A stretch of DNA of 64,000 nucleotides from NCBI RefSeq assembly GCF_032362555.1, contig NC_083516.1, forward strand, positions 9,201,001 to 9,265,000, read 5' to 3'. This document shows, one piece after another, positions 41,447 to 53,257 of the stretch. The notes under the pieces were generated by a model. It did no database searches and was not told the origin of the DNA. It was given only the letters and a program-made list of their open reading frames with translations. The number at the start of each line of letters is the position of its first letter. Position 1 is the stretch's first letter. This DNA comes from Amyelois transitella (lineage: Eukaryota; Arthropoda; Insecta; Lepidoptera; Pyralidae). The position numbers and the translations under genes are program-made.

Positions 41447-44400
41447 CACCCGAGCTTCTGCCTGTGCGTACATTGTCAAAAGTATTACCCTAATTTATAT
41501 TTTGGTACAATAAACAAGTTCACGTTTACATTAAAAAAGTTAGATTGTAGATAGGTACCTATAAAATGTTTTTAAATTTGTATAAAATAAAATGTATTTT
41601 ATTGTACCTACGACTAAAAAAATATAGTTCGGGTATCCTTTAGATCTGCTTCCGTAAGTTTTTATTTACAATGTTGGTTGTTGGTTACTCACTGCTTGTA
41701 TATCTCGATTAAAAATCAACCGTGCGACGACTGTTAAAATAAATAGTTCATATTTTTTATTAAACTTTGAATTACGTACTTTAAATTTGAATTTAAGAAA
41801 AAAAAACGCGAATTTTTATTAAAAAAAATTAAGACAGGAATGAAAAATAATTATTTTCATAATATCAATAATTTAAAAACACACTTCAAAAATCACATAT
41901 ACTAGTATGTATAACGCGCATTGATTGGCGAAGACAACTACTCGTACAATGTCATATTAAAATTATGACAATTATTTTGATAACACACGCACGATTGCTT
42001 TGAGAATGTTTTAGTTACATTGTACTTACAATATGATCTGATTTATTTACAAACGATCTTTTTGTTTTAATAGCGATAATAAATACAGTTTGAAAACATC
42101 TAACGTTTGATTAATGAAACAAATTACTTATGTTTTTGGTGGTGTGGAAAACTGCTATCTGAAAATTTTCAAATTTTTTTAACATTTTTTAACGGCCTAT
42201 CTAACGAATAAAACATATTTAAAGGTACTCCAAACTTACCAATTTAAATAAAATAATTTAAATATTATTTTTGCTTTATTTTATTTTAACAAGAGCGTGA
42301 TAAACTAGAAATGTATAATACAACAATAAAAATATTTCGGCCATTTTCAAATTACCCTGAGAAGACCCATAACGTGATTCGTCGCGAGATCACAAGTTTG
42401 AATGACTACAATTGTTTTAGAACCATCCACGTAATGTGTTGATGTCTTAACAAATTTAAAATGCATACATTCTGTTTAGTTGTTTGTTTGTTTGTGATGT
42501 CAAATGCCTTTCTTGCATTGTTTCAATTAGTGGACTTTCGTGAGTCGAAACCAATACACACAATTTACTTAGCCTCATTAGTAGCTTGCAACTTTTGAAT
42601 TTAGATTTTTTATATTTTTATAGAAATTTAAATAACAGACTTTCATAATATTATTGCTGAACTATACTTATACGTAGCGAGACTGAACTTTTAAATGACA
42701 GTAACTAAAAGGATGAAGGAAGATCTCCTCCAGTTAAAAAACGCGGCTCCGAAAGCTTCGAGTTCGAAGTTGTTCTTCAACTCAAAGGTGTGCACTTTGC
42801 TAGAACGATTTAGCATTGTCCCTTCTATAAAAACACCTCCGACTCATTTATTAGTCAATAGGTCAAATGGAATTGGTTAAATAAGAGTATTGTTTAGCTA
42901 CTGAACAATTAAGTTGTCGGCTATGCGGCAAGGCAATTTGATCGAGATACGCAAGCGCCTGTTAATTCACCATTCATATGGCCTCTGTGATGAAGTGTAA
43001 AATCAGATTTGATTGGTACATTCTCAGTAATAATTATTTTCCGTTGTTCCTAATCTATGTTTTTCCTTTATGGAATTGCGCGCGCGACTTTTTATAAATT
43101 TATCTTTATTTTTTTTACTAGTTTGCTATATTTCAATTCAATGCAAATGCAATTCGATTAATTTTATCATTATGCCATACAGCTGAACGTGGCCCTATGT
43201 TATTTACTGTTCGGCTCTATCTTCCCCTAAGTGAAAAAGACGTCATTATATGTATGTATGTAGTTTGCAAAAATTAAGGATTTACTGAAAGAGAATCCAT
43301 TCTGGTAAGGTTTTTTTTCTTCAAGTTTTAATAAATTTTTTTTATTGTTTTTATTTTTTTGTTTAATTTTTTTTTAATATTTATTAATATCATTACACAT
43401 TAACCCGTCTTGTGGGTTGTCACTTATTAAATCACAAGAAATATACCCAGAATACACCAGACTGTACTGCCTGTGTTGTGCTTAACTTATTTCACTACAT
43501 ATGTACAATAAGTTAACTAGGTACTAGAAAAAGACAATTAAATTATTTGACTCTATTAATTAATTAAATTTATTATTTATTTTAATTTCCTATTAGTCCA
43601 TGATTTTAGTGAATGTTTATACAAAAAACACATACATCCATTTTCAACATACTCAGAATTCACACACAATAATAACAATTGAAACACAATCTGATACTAA
43701 ATTGTGAGTGATTGAAAAATTCATAGACTGAGTACATATATACATATAAAGTAATTAAAAACTGAATTTTCATGGTTCGTAAAAAAATAATGATATACCC
43801 ACTTGGTAGGAAATAAATCAAAATTAAATATCTTGCCTTAGCAATAGCAGTTTGGAAAAACAGTGTGTGTTCTCAATAAATTTAGATTGTAAGGTGTTAG
43901 GAAATAATGATTGAGGCAATTAGAGAAATTGTTGGGCGATAAAAATATCCATAAAAGTCAGGTTTATTCGTTGTGCTTTATGTGAAAAGAATGCAAATAA
44001 ATAAATATTAAAATACAGGGTGTTTTTGCGATTATTAAAATTCATATTCCACTTTAGGACACTTTGCTTTTGTGGCCTTTCAGTCCTCGTGAGACGTCTA
44101 TCCCGAAAGGAAAAAAGACATGATTATATGAAAGATGGGATGTATGTATGCTATATAAATAATTCATCATAATTTTTTATTCATTTATTTGGTTTGTTTC
44201 TCAGACATGTTGAGTATAAACTTTTTTTTGACTGGCATGAGATTTTAAGTTTTGTGCACTACATTGGATTAATTACAAATACTAAGATTTATCATTATAA
44301 CATTATCAACACCACTAAATAACTCATCCACAAAACTAATAGGTACCTACTTTTTTAATTACAAGTACCTCAGCATAATTGTGAACATTAAATTATCTAC

Positions 44401-44657
44401 TGAAAAGAAAGAGTAAATTTTATTAGTACATTGAAATAATATTTTTAATAGTACCTGAATATTAAACACAGTTTCGACACTTCACCGACAATACAAAATA
44501 CAATAGTATGTAGAACAGTACTGTAATAGCTGATTGTTACATTAGAATGAAGCTGCAGAGGATATAAGTGCCCAGTTCTTTGATAACGCCTCGGATACAT
44601 ACGATAAATAGAATAGATAAGACTTTAAATTGATTCAATAAAATGTACAAAACTTAC
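41447..44657. other. Region upstream of C1GalT-D, probable first intron
   Basis: AT-rich sequence without recognisable coding exons. CGCACAG at about 41465-41471 (minus strand) is a plausible acceptor for a 5' exon. It also contains a family A fragment at 43180-43262 and a GTTTGTTTGTTTGTTTG run near 42480. Confidence 0.5.
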
Positions 44658-44663
44658 CGTCAT
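44658..44663 (-). other. Candidate extra first coding exon of C1GalT-D
   Basis: On the minus strand ATGACG is followed by GTAAGT. Joined to an acceptor CACAG at 41465-41469, it would read [11 protein letters not shown] and continue in frame into the copy D start. Only two codons lie in this exon, so support is limited to the donor and the phase match. Confidence 0.35.
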
Positions 44664-46403
44664 ATTTGCGACAATTTATTAGCCTCTCTGCATATCCATG
44701 TTATATTGATTAGTATTATTAATTTACCTCACATGAGCGTGCGTAAAGCGTATTTCCGTGTATAAGTAGCCATGTATTTTCAAAATAAATGTAATAAAAA
44801 CTCAATGATGTTAATGCCACAAATAGTGGTAGACATTGATTTGATTTGTTAGGTACCTACCTATTTGAATAGTATACAAAGTATTGCTCGAAACCCCTGA
44901 CACCTGCCTAACTGACAATAACATTGACAAATCAAATTATACACAAAAACAAAGCAGTCTATAATCTAGGCATGAGTCTAGATTTTATGACATTTCTACA
45001 TAATTTTAGCAATTTTTGGGTCGATTTCAATAAAAAGGTAGAAACATGAATATGAAAAACAAAGTACCTAACGTAATGATGGTATGGAACACTTAGTGTG
45101 CGAGTCCGACTCGCACTTGGCCGGGTATTTTTTTAAGTTAATTGAAATCATTATTTTCTGTAATAATTAACGATCGGAATAGGTAGATTGAATTGGGATC
45201 AATGAACTGAAATGTATATATTAATATGGCGATGTCTCCGTCCGGGATTTGCGGGATTTGTAAATATTTAAGATTTTTCCGGAATTTTTACAAGTGGGAT
45301 GAAGAATATATTAGTGGTAGCTGTTTTCCCTCGACTTCGTTCACGTAAATTGTAGTCCTATGTTACCCGCGGACAATGTAGTTTACTGTAAGTACTGAAA
45401 TGGAATCCCGGAAAAGAGGCTTTTCCATGTTATGCTTTCTATGGTAGTTCATGATGCAAGTACATAAAATCAATCTACCTATTCCGATCTCTGGTAATAA
45501 TATTCATTTATTTGCCAAATGCTTTTTATTTACATACATACATATGGTCACGTCTATATCCCTTATGGGGTAGACAGAGCCAACAGTCTTGAAAAGTCTG
45601 ATTGGCCACGTTCAGCTATTTGGCTTAATGATAGAATTGAGATTCAAATATTCGTATACAGATACAGGTTGTTAGCCTATCGCCTAAAAAAGAATCCCAA
45701 GTTTGTAAGCCTATCCCTTAGTCACCTTTTACAACATCCATGGGAAAGAGTCATGTTTGTCATGTTACTATTTTCAATTATCATTATACTTGGCTGCATG
45801 GGCTGGTACACTTTGCCACCTTAATAAAAGGATACATACATATGGTCACGTCTATATCCCTTATGGGGTAGACAGAGCCAACAGTCTTGAAAAGTCTGAT
45901 TGGCCACGTTCAGCTATTTGGCTTAATGATAGAATTGAGATTCAAATATTCGTATACAGATACAGGTTGTTAGCCTATCGCCTAAAAAAGAATCCCAAGT
46001 TTGTAAGCCTATCCCTTAGTCACCTTTTACAACATCCATGGGAAAGAGTCATGTTTGTCATGTTACTATTTTCAATTATCATTATACTTGGCTGCATGGG
46101 CTGGTACACTTTGCCACCTTAATAAAAGGAGGTATAACAAAATAAACAAAAAAAATTGTCAATTGTCAGTTGGTGTCAGGCAAGTGTCAGGTCAGTCATT
46201 CATTTTTTCTGGCATTTCTCTGGTGATTTTGGTATTTTGGGTTTGCGATCTCGTCGTTTCAAGTGCAAATATTGAAATTACGTTTTGTGTTTAATTTTTT
46301 GTTTATTTTGTCAGATGAAAAATATTTTGCAAGAAATGTTTTCCTAATACTGACACAATGATAGTAATTTAATTGAAATTGGTGTCTATATCAGTGTTTA
46401 ATC
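44664..46403. promoter_or_regulatory. Divergent spacer between C1GalT-D and the SEFIR receptor
   Basis: Promoters of both genes are expected here. The main visible structure is a tandem 298-base duplication (45535-46130), described separately. No clear TATA or initiator can be assigned. Confidence 0.4.
45535..46130. repeat. Tandem duplication, two copies of 298 bp
   Basis: Two consecutive, essentially identical units. Each holds an inverted family A element (ACATATGGTCACGTCTATAT to CATCCATGGGAAAGAG, head missing) and then unique sequence (TCATGTTTGTCATGTTACTA to TTGCCACCTTAATAAAAGG). The boundary is near 45832. The second unit ends about 270 bases before the receptor start codon. Confidence 0.95.
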
Positions 46404-49400
46404 ATGTGGCGATTTTTGTTTTGTGCATTTATTTTATCCAGTTATTCAAGCTATGCCGTTGCAATCAAGCAGGATTTCTATCAGAAATGCAAAGAAAATA
46501 TTACCAAAACGCTCAGCTGTAGTACTCAGGTAAATGCTTTTTAAAGAATTAAAAATTTGGCTGCATGAAAAGGCGTCAATACATTGTATTGTACAGGTTA
46601 TTGATTTTCCTTACTAAATTGATAACAATGATGGACCCTCGTCTAAACTACGCATAGTTCTGATCAAGCTTATTTTATTCAAAACTACGCATAGACTGAA
46701 TGCAAGTGTTCATTGAAATTTTTTAATGATTTATTTCTTTGTAGAATATAAGGCCATATACTTATTTGACTAACTTTTAATAGTAATGTCAAACATACTG
46801 AGTTTACCTGTACATTCAGGCAACTGGATATGTAACCAAGATCTAATCAGGGTCAGGTTTCACTACATTTATGTAAATCAGGGCACTTTTCAAGTTAATT
46901 TTTATTACTAATATTGGGTCATTCATACATATCATCACATCTATATCCCTTGCATGGTAGACAGATCCAACAGTCTTGAAAAGACTGAAAGGCCATGTTT
47001 GGCTGTTTGTCACGATGAAATTGCCAGTTAAAAAAGCTAACAAATCAAATTTGTGAATTGATTGTTTTTTAAATCTATTAATAATTGAGGTAAATGTCGT
47101 GTTAATTAACAGAATATTTGTTTTTATGTGGTAGGATTTTATAAGAATAGTATATATTGGTAAATATTATCTCTCTTATCTAATCAAAGTTCCTTAAGCA
47201 TTTAAAGTAGCATTCTGAGCTGTCTGATTCTATGCAAAGGCTCACATTAAAAAAAAGAAAGAGTAATACAATAACATGGTGTTTAATTGACAAAAACACA
47301 AGAATTTGGGACTAATTTTCATAAAATTTTCTATAACTATCATTGTTTGAATTATCCCTTTTTTCACCTGTAATAATTCAAGGCTTTGAAGTTAAAGCAT
47401 TTATTATTATGTTTTAATACAAAAACATTAGTAAGTTGGCTGAAGCCTTTAGATTTTTATATATTACTAGCTGTGCCCACAACTTCGTCCGCGTGGAATA
47501 GTTATTTTGGGCATCATTGAAGCCCACAAGGATCAATTATTTTCACTGATGTTTTAACATTTTCCATTATTTATTCGCTCCTAATAGTTGCAGCTTGATG
47601 TTATATAGCCTTAAACCTTCCTCGATAAATGGTCCTTTCAACACAAAAAGAATATTTCAATTCAAACCAGTAGTTCCTTAAATTAGTGCGTTTAAACAAA
47701 CTCTTCAGCTTTATAATATAAGTTTATTAATATTATAGCTTTTCCAGTTGGCAGTACAAGATGAAACGTTAGATGCAGACGTCTGCAAGGTTCTCTTGTC
47801 CAAGCCCCTGAACTATTCGGAATGCCGCGAGATGAACTTCGGCCCCTTCCAGTCTGATGTGCCGTACAACGCGGGCATTGGAGGAGTCAGCCTGAGGCCG
47901 TACCTGTTGGACAATGAAGACAACAATCTGAATTTCACAGTATTGAATATCACATTCACCAGTATTAAGTGGAAAAGTAAGTAAATATTGATGATATAGA
48001 TTTTTAATAAATAATAGAAGAAATTTACACACATACATACATATTATCATTACATCATCATTCCTTACGAGATTGCAACCTGTCACTATTTGAATTCTAA
48101 TTTCATCATAAAGTTATACAACCGTTATATTGTGCCGTGTGGTTCCCGGCGCCAATATATGAAGGAATATGACCACCCCATGTCTTTCCCATGGACGTCG
48201 TAAAAGGCGACTAAAGGATAGGCTTATAAACTTGGGATTCTTCTTATAAGCGATGGGCTAGCAACCTGTCACTATTTAAATCAATGCTTTCAATAAGCTT
48301 AACAGCTGGATGTGGTCTGTTATTCTTTTAGGACTGCTGGCTCTGTCTACCCCGCAAGGGATATAGACGTGATTATATGAATGAATGAATGAAAAAAGTT
48401 ATACAGCTGAACGCGGCCTTTCAGTCTTTTCAAGACTGGTGGCTCAGACTAGCAAGGAGTATAGATGTGATTATATGTATGTACTAAAATATGTAAATTG
48501 TAATCTTGGTCTTTGTGCATAATGTCATGCATGTTTATAAAACTGTACCTATCTTATCTAATCGAAATATGTAAACGTCGAGTAAGTAAAAGTAAACTAC
48601 ATATTGGTTTGACAATGAATCATCCCTAAATATTATGGAAAATGTTTGTTATAAATTCGCATTGAGAATAGATATCTCGAACATTCTTTGTATTCACGCA
48701 CGTTCTTACATACATACATATAGTCACGTCTATATCCCTTGTGGGGTAGACAGAGCCAACAGTCTTGAAAAGACTGAATGGCCACGTTATGCTATTTGGC
48801 TTAATGATAGAATTGAGATTCAAGTAGTGACAGGTTGCTAGCCCATCGCCTAAAAGAAGAATCCTAAGTTTATAAGCCTATCCCTTAGTCGGCTTTTACG
48901 ACATCCATGGGAAAGATATGGAGTGGTCCTATTCTTTTTTGTATTTGTGCCGGGAACCACACGGTGCACTGCCGTTTTTCTAAAATGTGGTAAATCGGGG
49001 ATGCGGCCTTTCCCAATAACACTTGGCTTTATTTATTTTTTACAGCCATGAAGTTTCGTTTCCACAATCCCAACCGCCCGAACAGCTACCATTGCCGTAA
49101 CATAGAGATCAGCAAAGAGGCGGCCATAGACGAGCGATCCGTGCTGTACTACGATTGTTACTGGTCCGTCACCGATGAAAATAACAGTTCCAGTCATTAT
49201 TTGGATTTCGAAGCGTCCACAGATTATAGCACCAATAGGGGGCAATACTTTTTTAATATACCGAACATGAAGATGCTTAGTAAGTTATGATTTTTTTTTA
49301 TTCGCTAATTAGAGCGTTGGCGGTCGAATCGGTAAGGTGACCGGTTAAAATGCGTGTGGCGTACATGGCCGAGGTGGGTTTCGAACTTTTTTGCGCCAGA

Positions 49401-52400
49401 ATCCCACCTCGGCTATATATACTATCCATCAAATACGGGTAAGGCTCCCCCGCAAAGGTTGTCGAAGCCTGACTCGTATTGGATCGATCATGGCAACACA
49501 TCCAGTTGCCTGAATGTGCAGGTTTCCTCACGATGTTTTCGCTCACCGTAAGAGCGTCGGTTAGTATTCAAACTAATATATGTACATAACTTCGCGCGTG
49601 CCATACTACGCGGGATTATCTGTTTAACAATGCCAATGAGGTTTGCCCCTCTTTTCTTATACCAAGAATATTGCGAAGATTTTATTTTTTATTACTGACT
49701 TGCTGTGCCCGCGACTTCGTCCGCGTGGAATAGTTATTTTAGGCATCATTGAAGCCTTCAAGGATTATTAATTTTCCCCGTTATTTTTCATTATTTCTTC
49801 GCTCCGTAAAGTTGCAGCGTGACATTATATAGCCTTAAACCTTCCTCGATAAATGGTCTATTGGACGCAAAAAGAATTTTTCAATTAGAACCAGTAGTTC
49901 CTGAGATTAGCGCGTTCAAACAAACAAACAAACTCTTCAGCTTTATAATATTAGTATAGATTACCGTACTCGTTGCTCGCTATAATCTGTGTTTCCAACA
50001 TTGATACGCGTCATCAGCGTAATTAATTTAAAAAAAAAAATTCTTTCAGGCACAACGGTCTCCGAAAATCAATGGAAGCCATTCCTGTACATCGAAATAT
50101 TATCGACCGTACTACGACTCCATATAATGCCCCCACCTCCCCAACTAACTATCAAAGGCTACAAAATAGAGGTCCGCAAAGGCTGCCTTAAAGGCACAAC
50201 TGACTGTTTTGAAGAGGTCTTGAAAACTGCCAACCTAACAGCCAGAGATCCCGATGAAGAGGTTACATACGATTATTACTTTATAAGAAGTCCCGGTTCG
50301 CATTATTTTGTGGTTACTCCGTTACATGAAGAATGTACAGGGGTGGAGGTCACATGTCAAGCGGCGTCGAGCCCTAAAATTGATATCAGTAAGTATTATA
50401 TATCTACTTGTCTGTCATAGGTGTAAAAACTTTAAAAAAAATGTCCTCATTCATTTAATCACGTCTATATAGACAGACACAGCAGTCTTGAAAGACTGAT
50501 AGGCCACATTCAATTGTAAGGCTTAATGATAGAATTGAGATTCAAATAGTGACATGTTGATAGCCCGTCGTCTAAAAGAAGAATTCCAAGTTAATAAGCG
50601 TAACCCTTAGTCGCCGTTCACGACATCCATGAGAAAGAGATGGATTGTTTTCGATTTTAGTTATAAGGAAAATGTACCGATTTATTCCATAAAAGTAGGT
50701 ACATAGGTATAATCGTAGGCAGTATTGTGTCATACACAAAATTATTTGCGTTGATATAATCAATTGTTGATTTACATAACTTTTGTATGTAGGTACGTAT
50801 TAATATACGTATATACGTACATACAAAAGTTATGTAAAAATATATATATGCAGGTCACTAGTTTATCTCTCTCATCTTTGCGCATTTTCATGCACCTTCC
50901 ACTACAGTGCTTCAGGGCCTGAGGTCCGCTTTCCTACATCCGGTTGCACCCTCTACCGAAGTGTTGCGAGCCCGGGGTTCGCCTAATATATAATAATATA
51001 TAAAAAAATAACGAATGTCAAATAATACTGTAATATCCATACCAAATAGCAAAAACTGCTTTTTGAATTGCGTTCCCTCGAGATTTGAAACCACTACCTA
51101 CCTAAGGGTCGTTCATATCAACAACATAATTTACATATTGCGCATTAAATAACTTACAAATGGTCAGGTAGCATATTGATAATGTGATGATTCACATTAC
51201 TAACTCATTATACAATAAACAAAGTTAAATATAGTCACGTAAATATATCGTGACATAACGTATATGAGTATAGGATGGTGTTTAATGTGATAATTATAAT
51301 TAGGTACTTCATAAATGAACGTGCTTTTTTGTTTTAATATGTAATAATATGTAATCAAATGAATGTTTATGATTAGTGACTAAGATTTTCCATCTTAAGC
51401 CGAACAGCTTAACCCTTGCCTTGCAGTCTTTTCAAGACTGTTGGCTCCGTACACCCCGCAAGGGATTAAGACGTGATTATATGTATGTATGGTAATGTGA
51501 CTTTTTGGCGGGAACCTAAACGTCACGATTGTGCTTTAATAGTTTCTCCAAAAGGTTCGATCAGCTTTTAATGATTTATTAGGGTGGATTGTTGATTATA
51601 TAAACCGTTCATGGGCAAGCCTTAGTTTTGGAGAGTGTTATAATAATAAATTAATGTGTATTTTGATGTTGACCTAAAAAGTCCATGAAAAGAGCGGTAG
51701 TAAAGCATTCCCAGCTATTAAGTATACAACAACATTTTAGAATGAATATTCTGTAACGAGGATTGTCTAAAACTGGAAAAAATATGCTCATGAAGAAGTT
51801 TCATAACAATAAATTGATTTTTTAATTGAGATTTTTTTTTCAGCAACCGACGCGCACAAAACTCTGAACATCTGCATAGCAAGCATCACCGCTCTTGTCG
51901 TGGCTTCATTGTTCGCTTACTATCTCGTGCTGAGATATATCAGGCGATTTTGTTGCAAGGACTATCATCTCGCTGATGGTAAGTCTATTAATTATTAGGT
52001 AATCAGTGTTTACCATTCCGTTCATTTTGTCATGTTTTATTTGGTAACGCTTTTGTCCATTTGATTAATCCCAACTAAATAATAAATAGTTTCGTATTTT
52101 TGTACGTTTGTGACGATTAAACTAATAAACTATTGGACTGATTTTCACAAATTATAGAATCGACCTTTAGATGTGATATAGGCTATTTTTTTCGTGGATG
52201 TTTGTTACTCTTTCAGGCAAATACTATTGAACCGATTACGATGAAATGTGGTATAAAAGTAGCTGAAGTTCCACAATAACACATATGGTACTTTTTTTCT
52301 GGAGATCCCGCGGGATTTATTGTTTCGTTATGGTTCGGTTTCCACGCGGACGAAGTCGCGGGCGGCCACTAGTTTTTTTATAATTTGGAGTTCTGAATAC

Positions 52401-53257
52401 GGCTATTAACGATTCGCTTAATAGAAATGGTTGTTTTTATTTAAATGCCTGAAAAGTATCTTATTATTTTCCATCGGCATTAATTAAAAGTTATTAATAG
52501 TTTTTATAAAAATATTAAGTCATTTATAAAATTAAAACAATTATGTACCTTATTTAATGATTTTTTTAAAGTCCAGTTTTGTATCTCTTAAGTTTCGAAG
52601 CTAAATAAAAAGTATTTGATATTTATTTTCAATTTTCCTAATACAGGTAACGAAATTCCACCGCCGACGAAGGTCCTAGTCATTTATCCGAACGGCAATC
52701 GTTTGCACGCCGAATGCGTAGCCTCCTTCGTGAGTTATCTCCGTGATGAATACGCCTTCGACATAATGTACGACGGAGACATAAACAACACGAAACATAG
52801 AGACCCATTCATTTGGGCGCAAGAAGCGTTCAGTCTAGCGTCACACATTTTATATGTCGTAGGCCCAACTGAAGTGAATAACCAATACGGAAATATATAC
52901 GAGAAACAAATCATACCGCCGTATCGCAACGTTGATGTGTTACTGTTGTCTATGGTCAGAGCTTTGCGGGCGACTAGGTGCTCCAAGCACGTTACGAATG
53001 TACGCTTCGAACATTCCAACGGACAATTGCCGATTGAAACTAAACACAGCAAGACGTTTTGTCTGCTGAAAGATTGGAACAAAATGATCGCGTTTCTGTC
53101 AAAGGATTTGCTGCCGTTAAAGCAGCTATCGCGTTCGGAGAAAGGTAAGAATTTTATCGATGATTTGAACAGGGCCAAAAAATTGTTGAACGGTAACAAA
53201 GATGATATTGTAGTTGGATGCGAAAAGAATGCGTTTGAAAAGAAGATTTTGGTGTAA
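46404..53257 (+). CDS. SEFIR-domain receptor, IL-17-receptor-like
   Basis: Six exons: 46404-46529, 47748-47976, 49046-49279, 50050-50388, 51844-51978 and 52647-53257, joining in phase into about 557 residues. A signal peptide (WRFLFCAFILSSYSSYAVA) starts the protein. The ectodomain (to about residue 310) has many cysteines and six N-glycosylation sequons (NITK, NYSE, NFTV, NITF, NSSS, NLTA). A single membrane span follows near 317-338 (ICIASITALVVASLFAYYLVL), then a basic RYIRRFCCK stop-transfer. The cytoplasmic part opens with a SEFIR domain at about 362-510: KVLVIYPNGNRLHAECVASF, then DIMYDGD, then ASHILYVVGP. In IL-17 receptors this domain binds the SEFIR adaptor Act1/CIKS and leads to NF-kB and MAPK signalling. 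The first and last exons carry the signal peptide and the whole SEFIR domain respectively. The ligand is unknown; orthology to a particular IL-17R subtype is not claimed. Confidence 0.9.
47462..47735 (+). repeat. Family B (RTE-like) element
   Basis: Good copy from GCTGTGCCCACAACTTCGTC to TTTATAATATAAGTTTATTA, ending just before the exon at 47748. Confidence 0.7.
48132..48396 (+). repeat. Family A element in receptor intron 2
   Basis: Full copy, tail ATGAATGAATGAATG instead of ATGT. A second tail fragment (48403-48482) follows. Confidence 0.75.
48711..48968 (-). repeat. Family A element in receptor intron 2
   Basis: Complete inverted copy ending GGGAACCACACGGTGC, about 78 bases before the exon at 49046. 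Confidence 0.8.
49310..49560. repeat. Unclassified repeat-like segment
   Basis: GGTCGAATCGGTAAGGTGAC, GCCGAGGTGGGTTTCGAAC and CAGGTTTCCTCACGATGTTTTCGCTCACCGTAAGAG. The last part is close to sequence near 9325-9365 and 19345-19390 (CCTAACGATGTTTTCCCTCACCGTAAGA), so it belongs to a dispersed family, not a gene. Confidence 0.5.
49700..49965 (+). repeat. Family B (RTE-like) element, reference copy
   Basis: GCTGTGCCCGCGACTTCGTC, CATTGAAGCCTTCAAGGAT, GTTGCAGCGTGACATTATAT and TTTATAATATTAGTATAGAT in order. Confidence 0.75.
50450..50642 (-). repeat. Family A element, partial
   Basis: AATCACGTCTATATAGACAG to CGACATCCATGAGAAAGAGA. The head hairpin is missing. Confidence 0.65.
50771..50838. repeat. 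Perfect 21-bp inverted repeat (hairpin)
   Basis: Arms 50771-50791 and 50818-50838 are exact reverse complements (TTTACATAACTTTTGTATGT... with its mirror). The 26-base loop is itself rich in TACGTA. It lies in a receptor intron. Confidence 0.9.
51395..51492 (+). repeat. Family A tail fragment
   Basis: From AAGCCGAACAGCTTAACC to GTGATTATATGTATGTATG. Confidence 0.6.
52160..52375 (-). repeat. Family B-like retroposon fragment
   Basis: Inverted relative to the 1725-1925 copy. It ends CCACGCGGACGAAGTCGCGGGC and includes ACTATTGAACCGATTACGATGAAA. Confidence 0.55.

Noticed and set aside
42695-42880. Small frame starting MTVTKRMKEDLL
   Set aside because: Looks somewhat protein-like, but lacks splice support, homology or neighbours; could be chance in the upstream region of copy D.
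45519-46122. Two frames of 101 and 121 codons with repeated protein sequence
   Set aside because: They read through family A elements duplicated in the 298-bp tandem repeat; similar translations come from family A copies all over the window.
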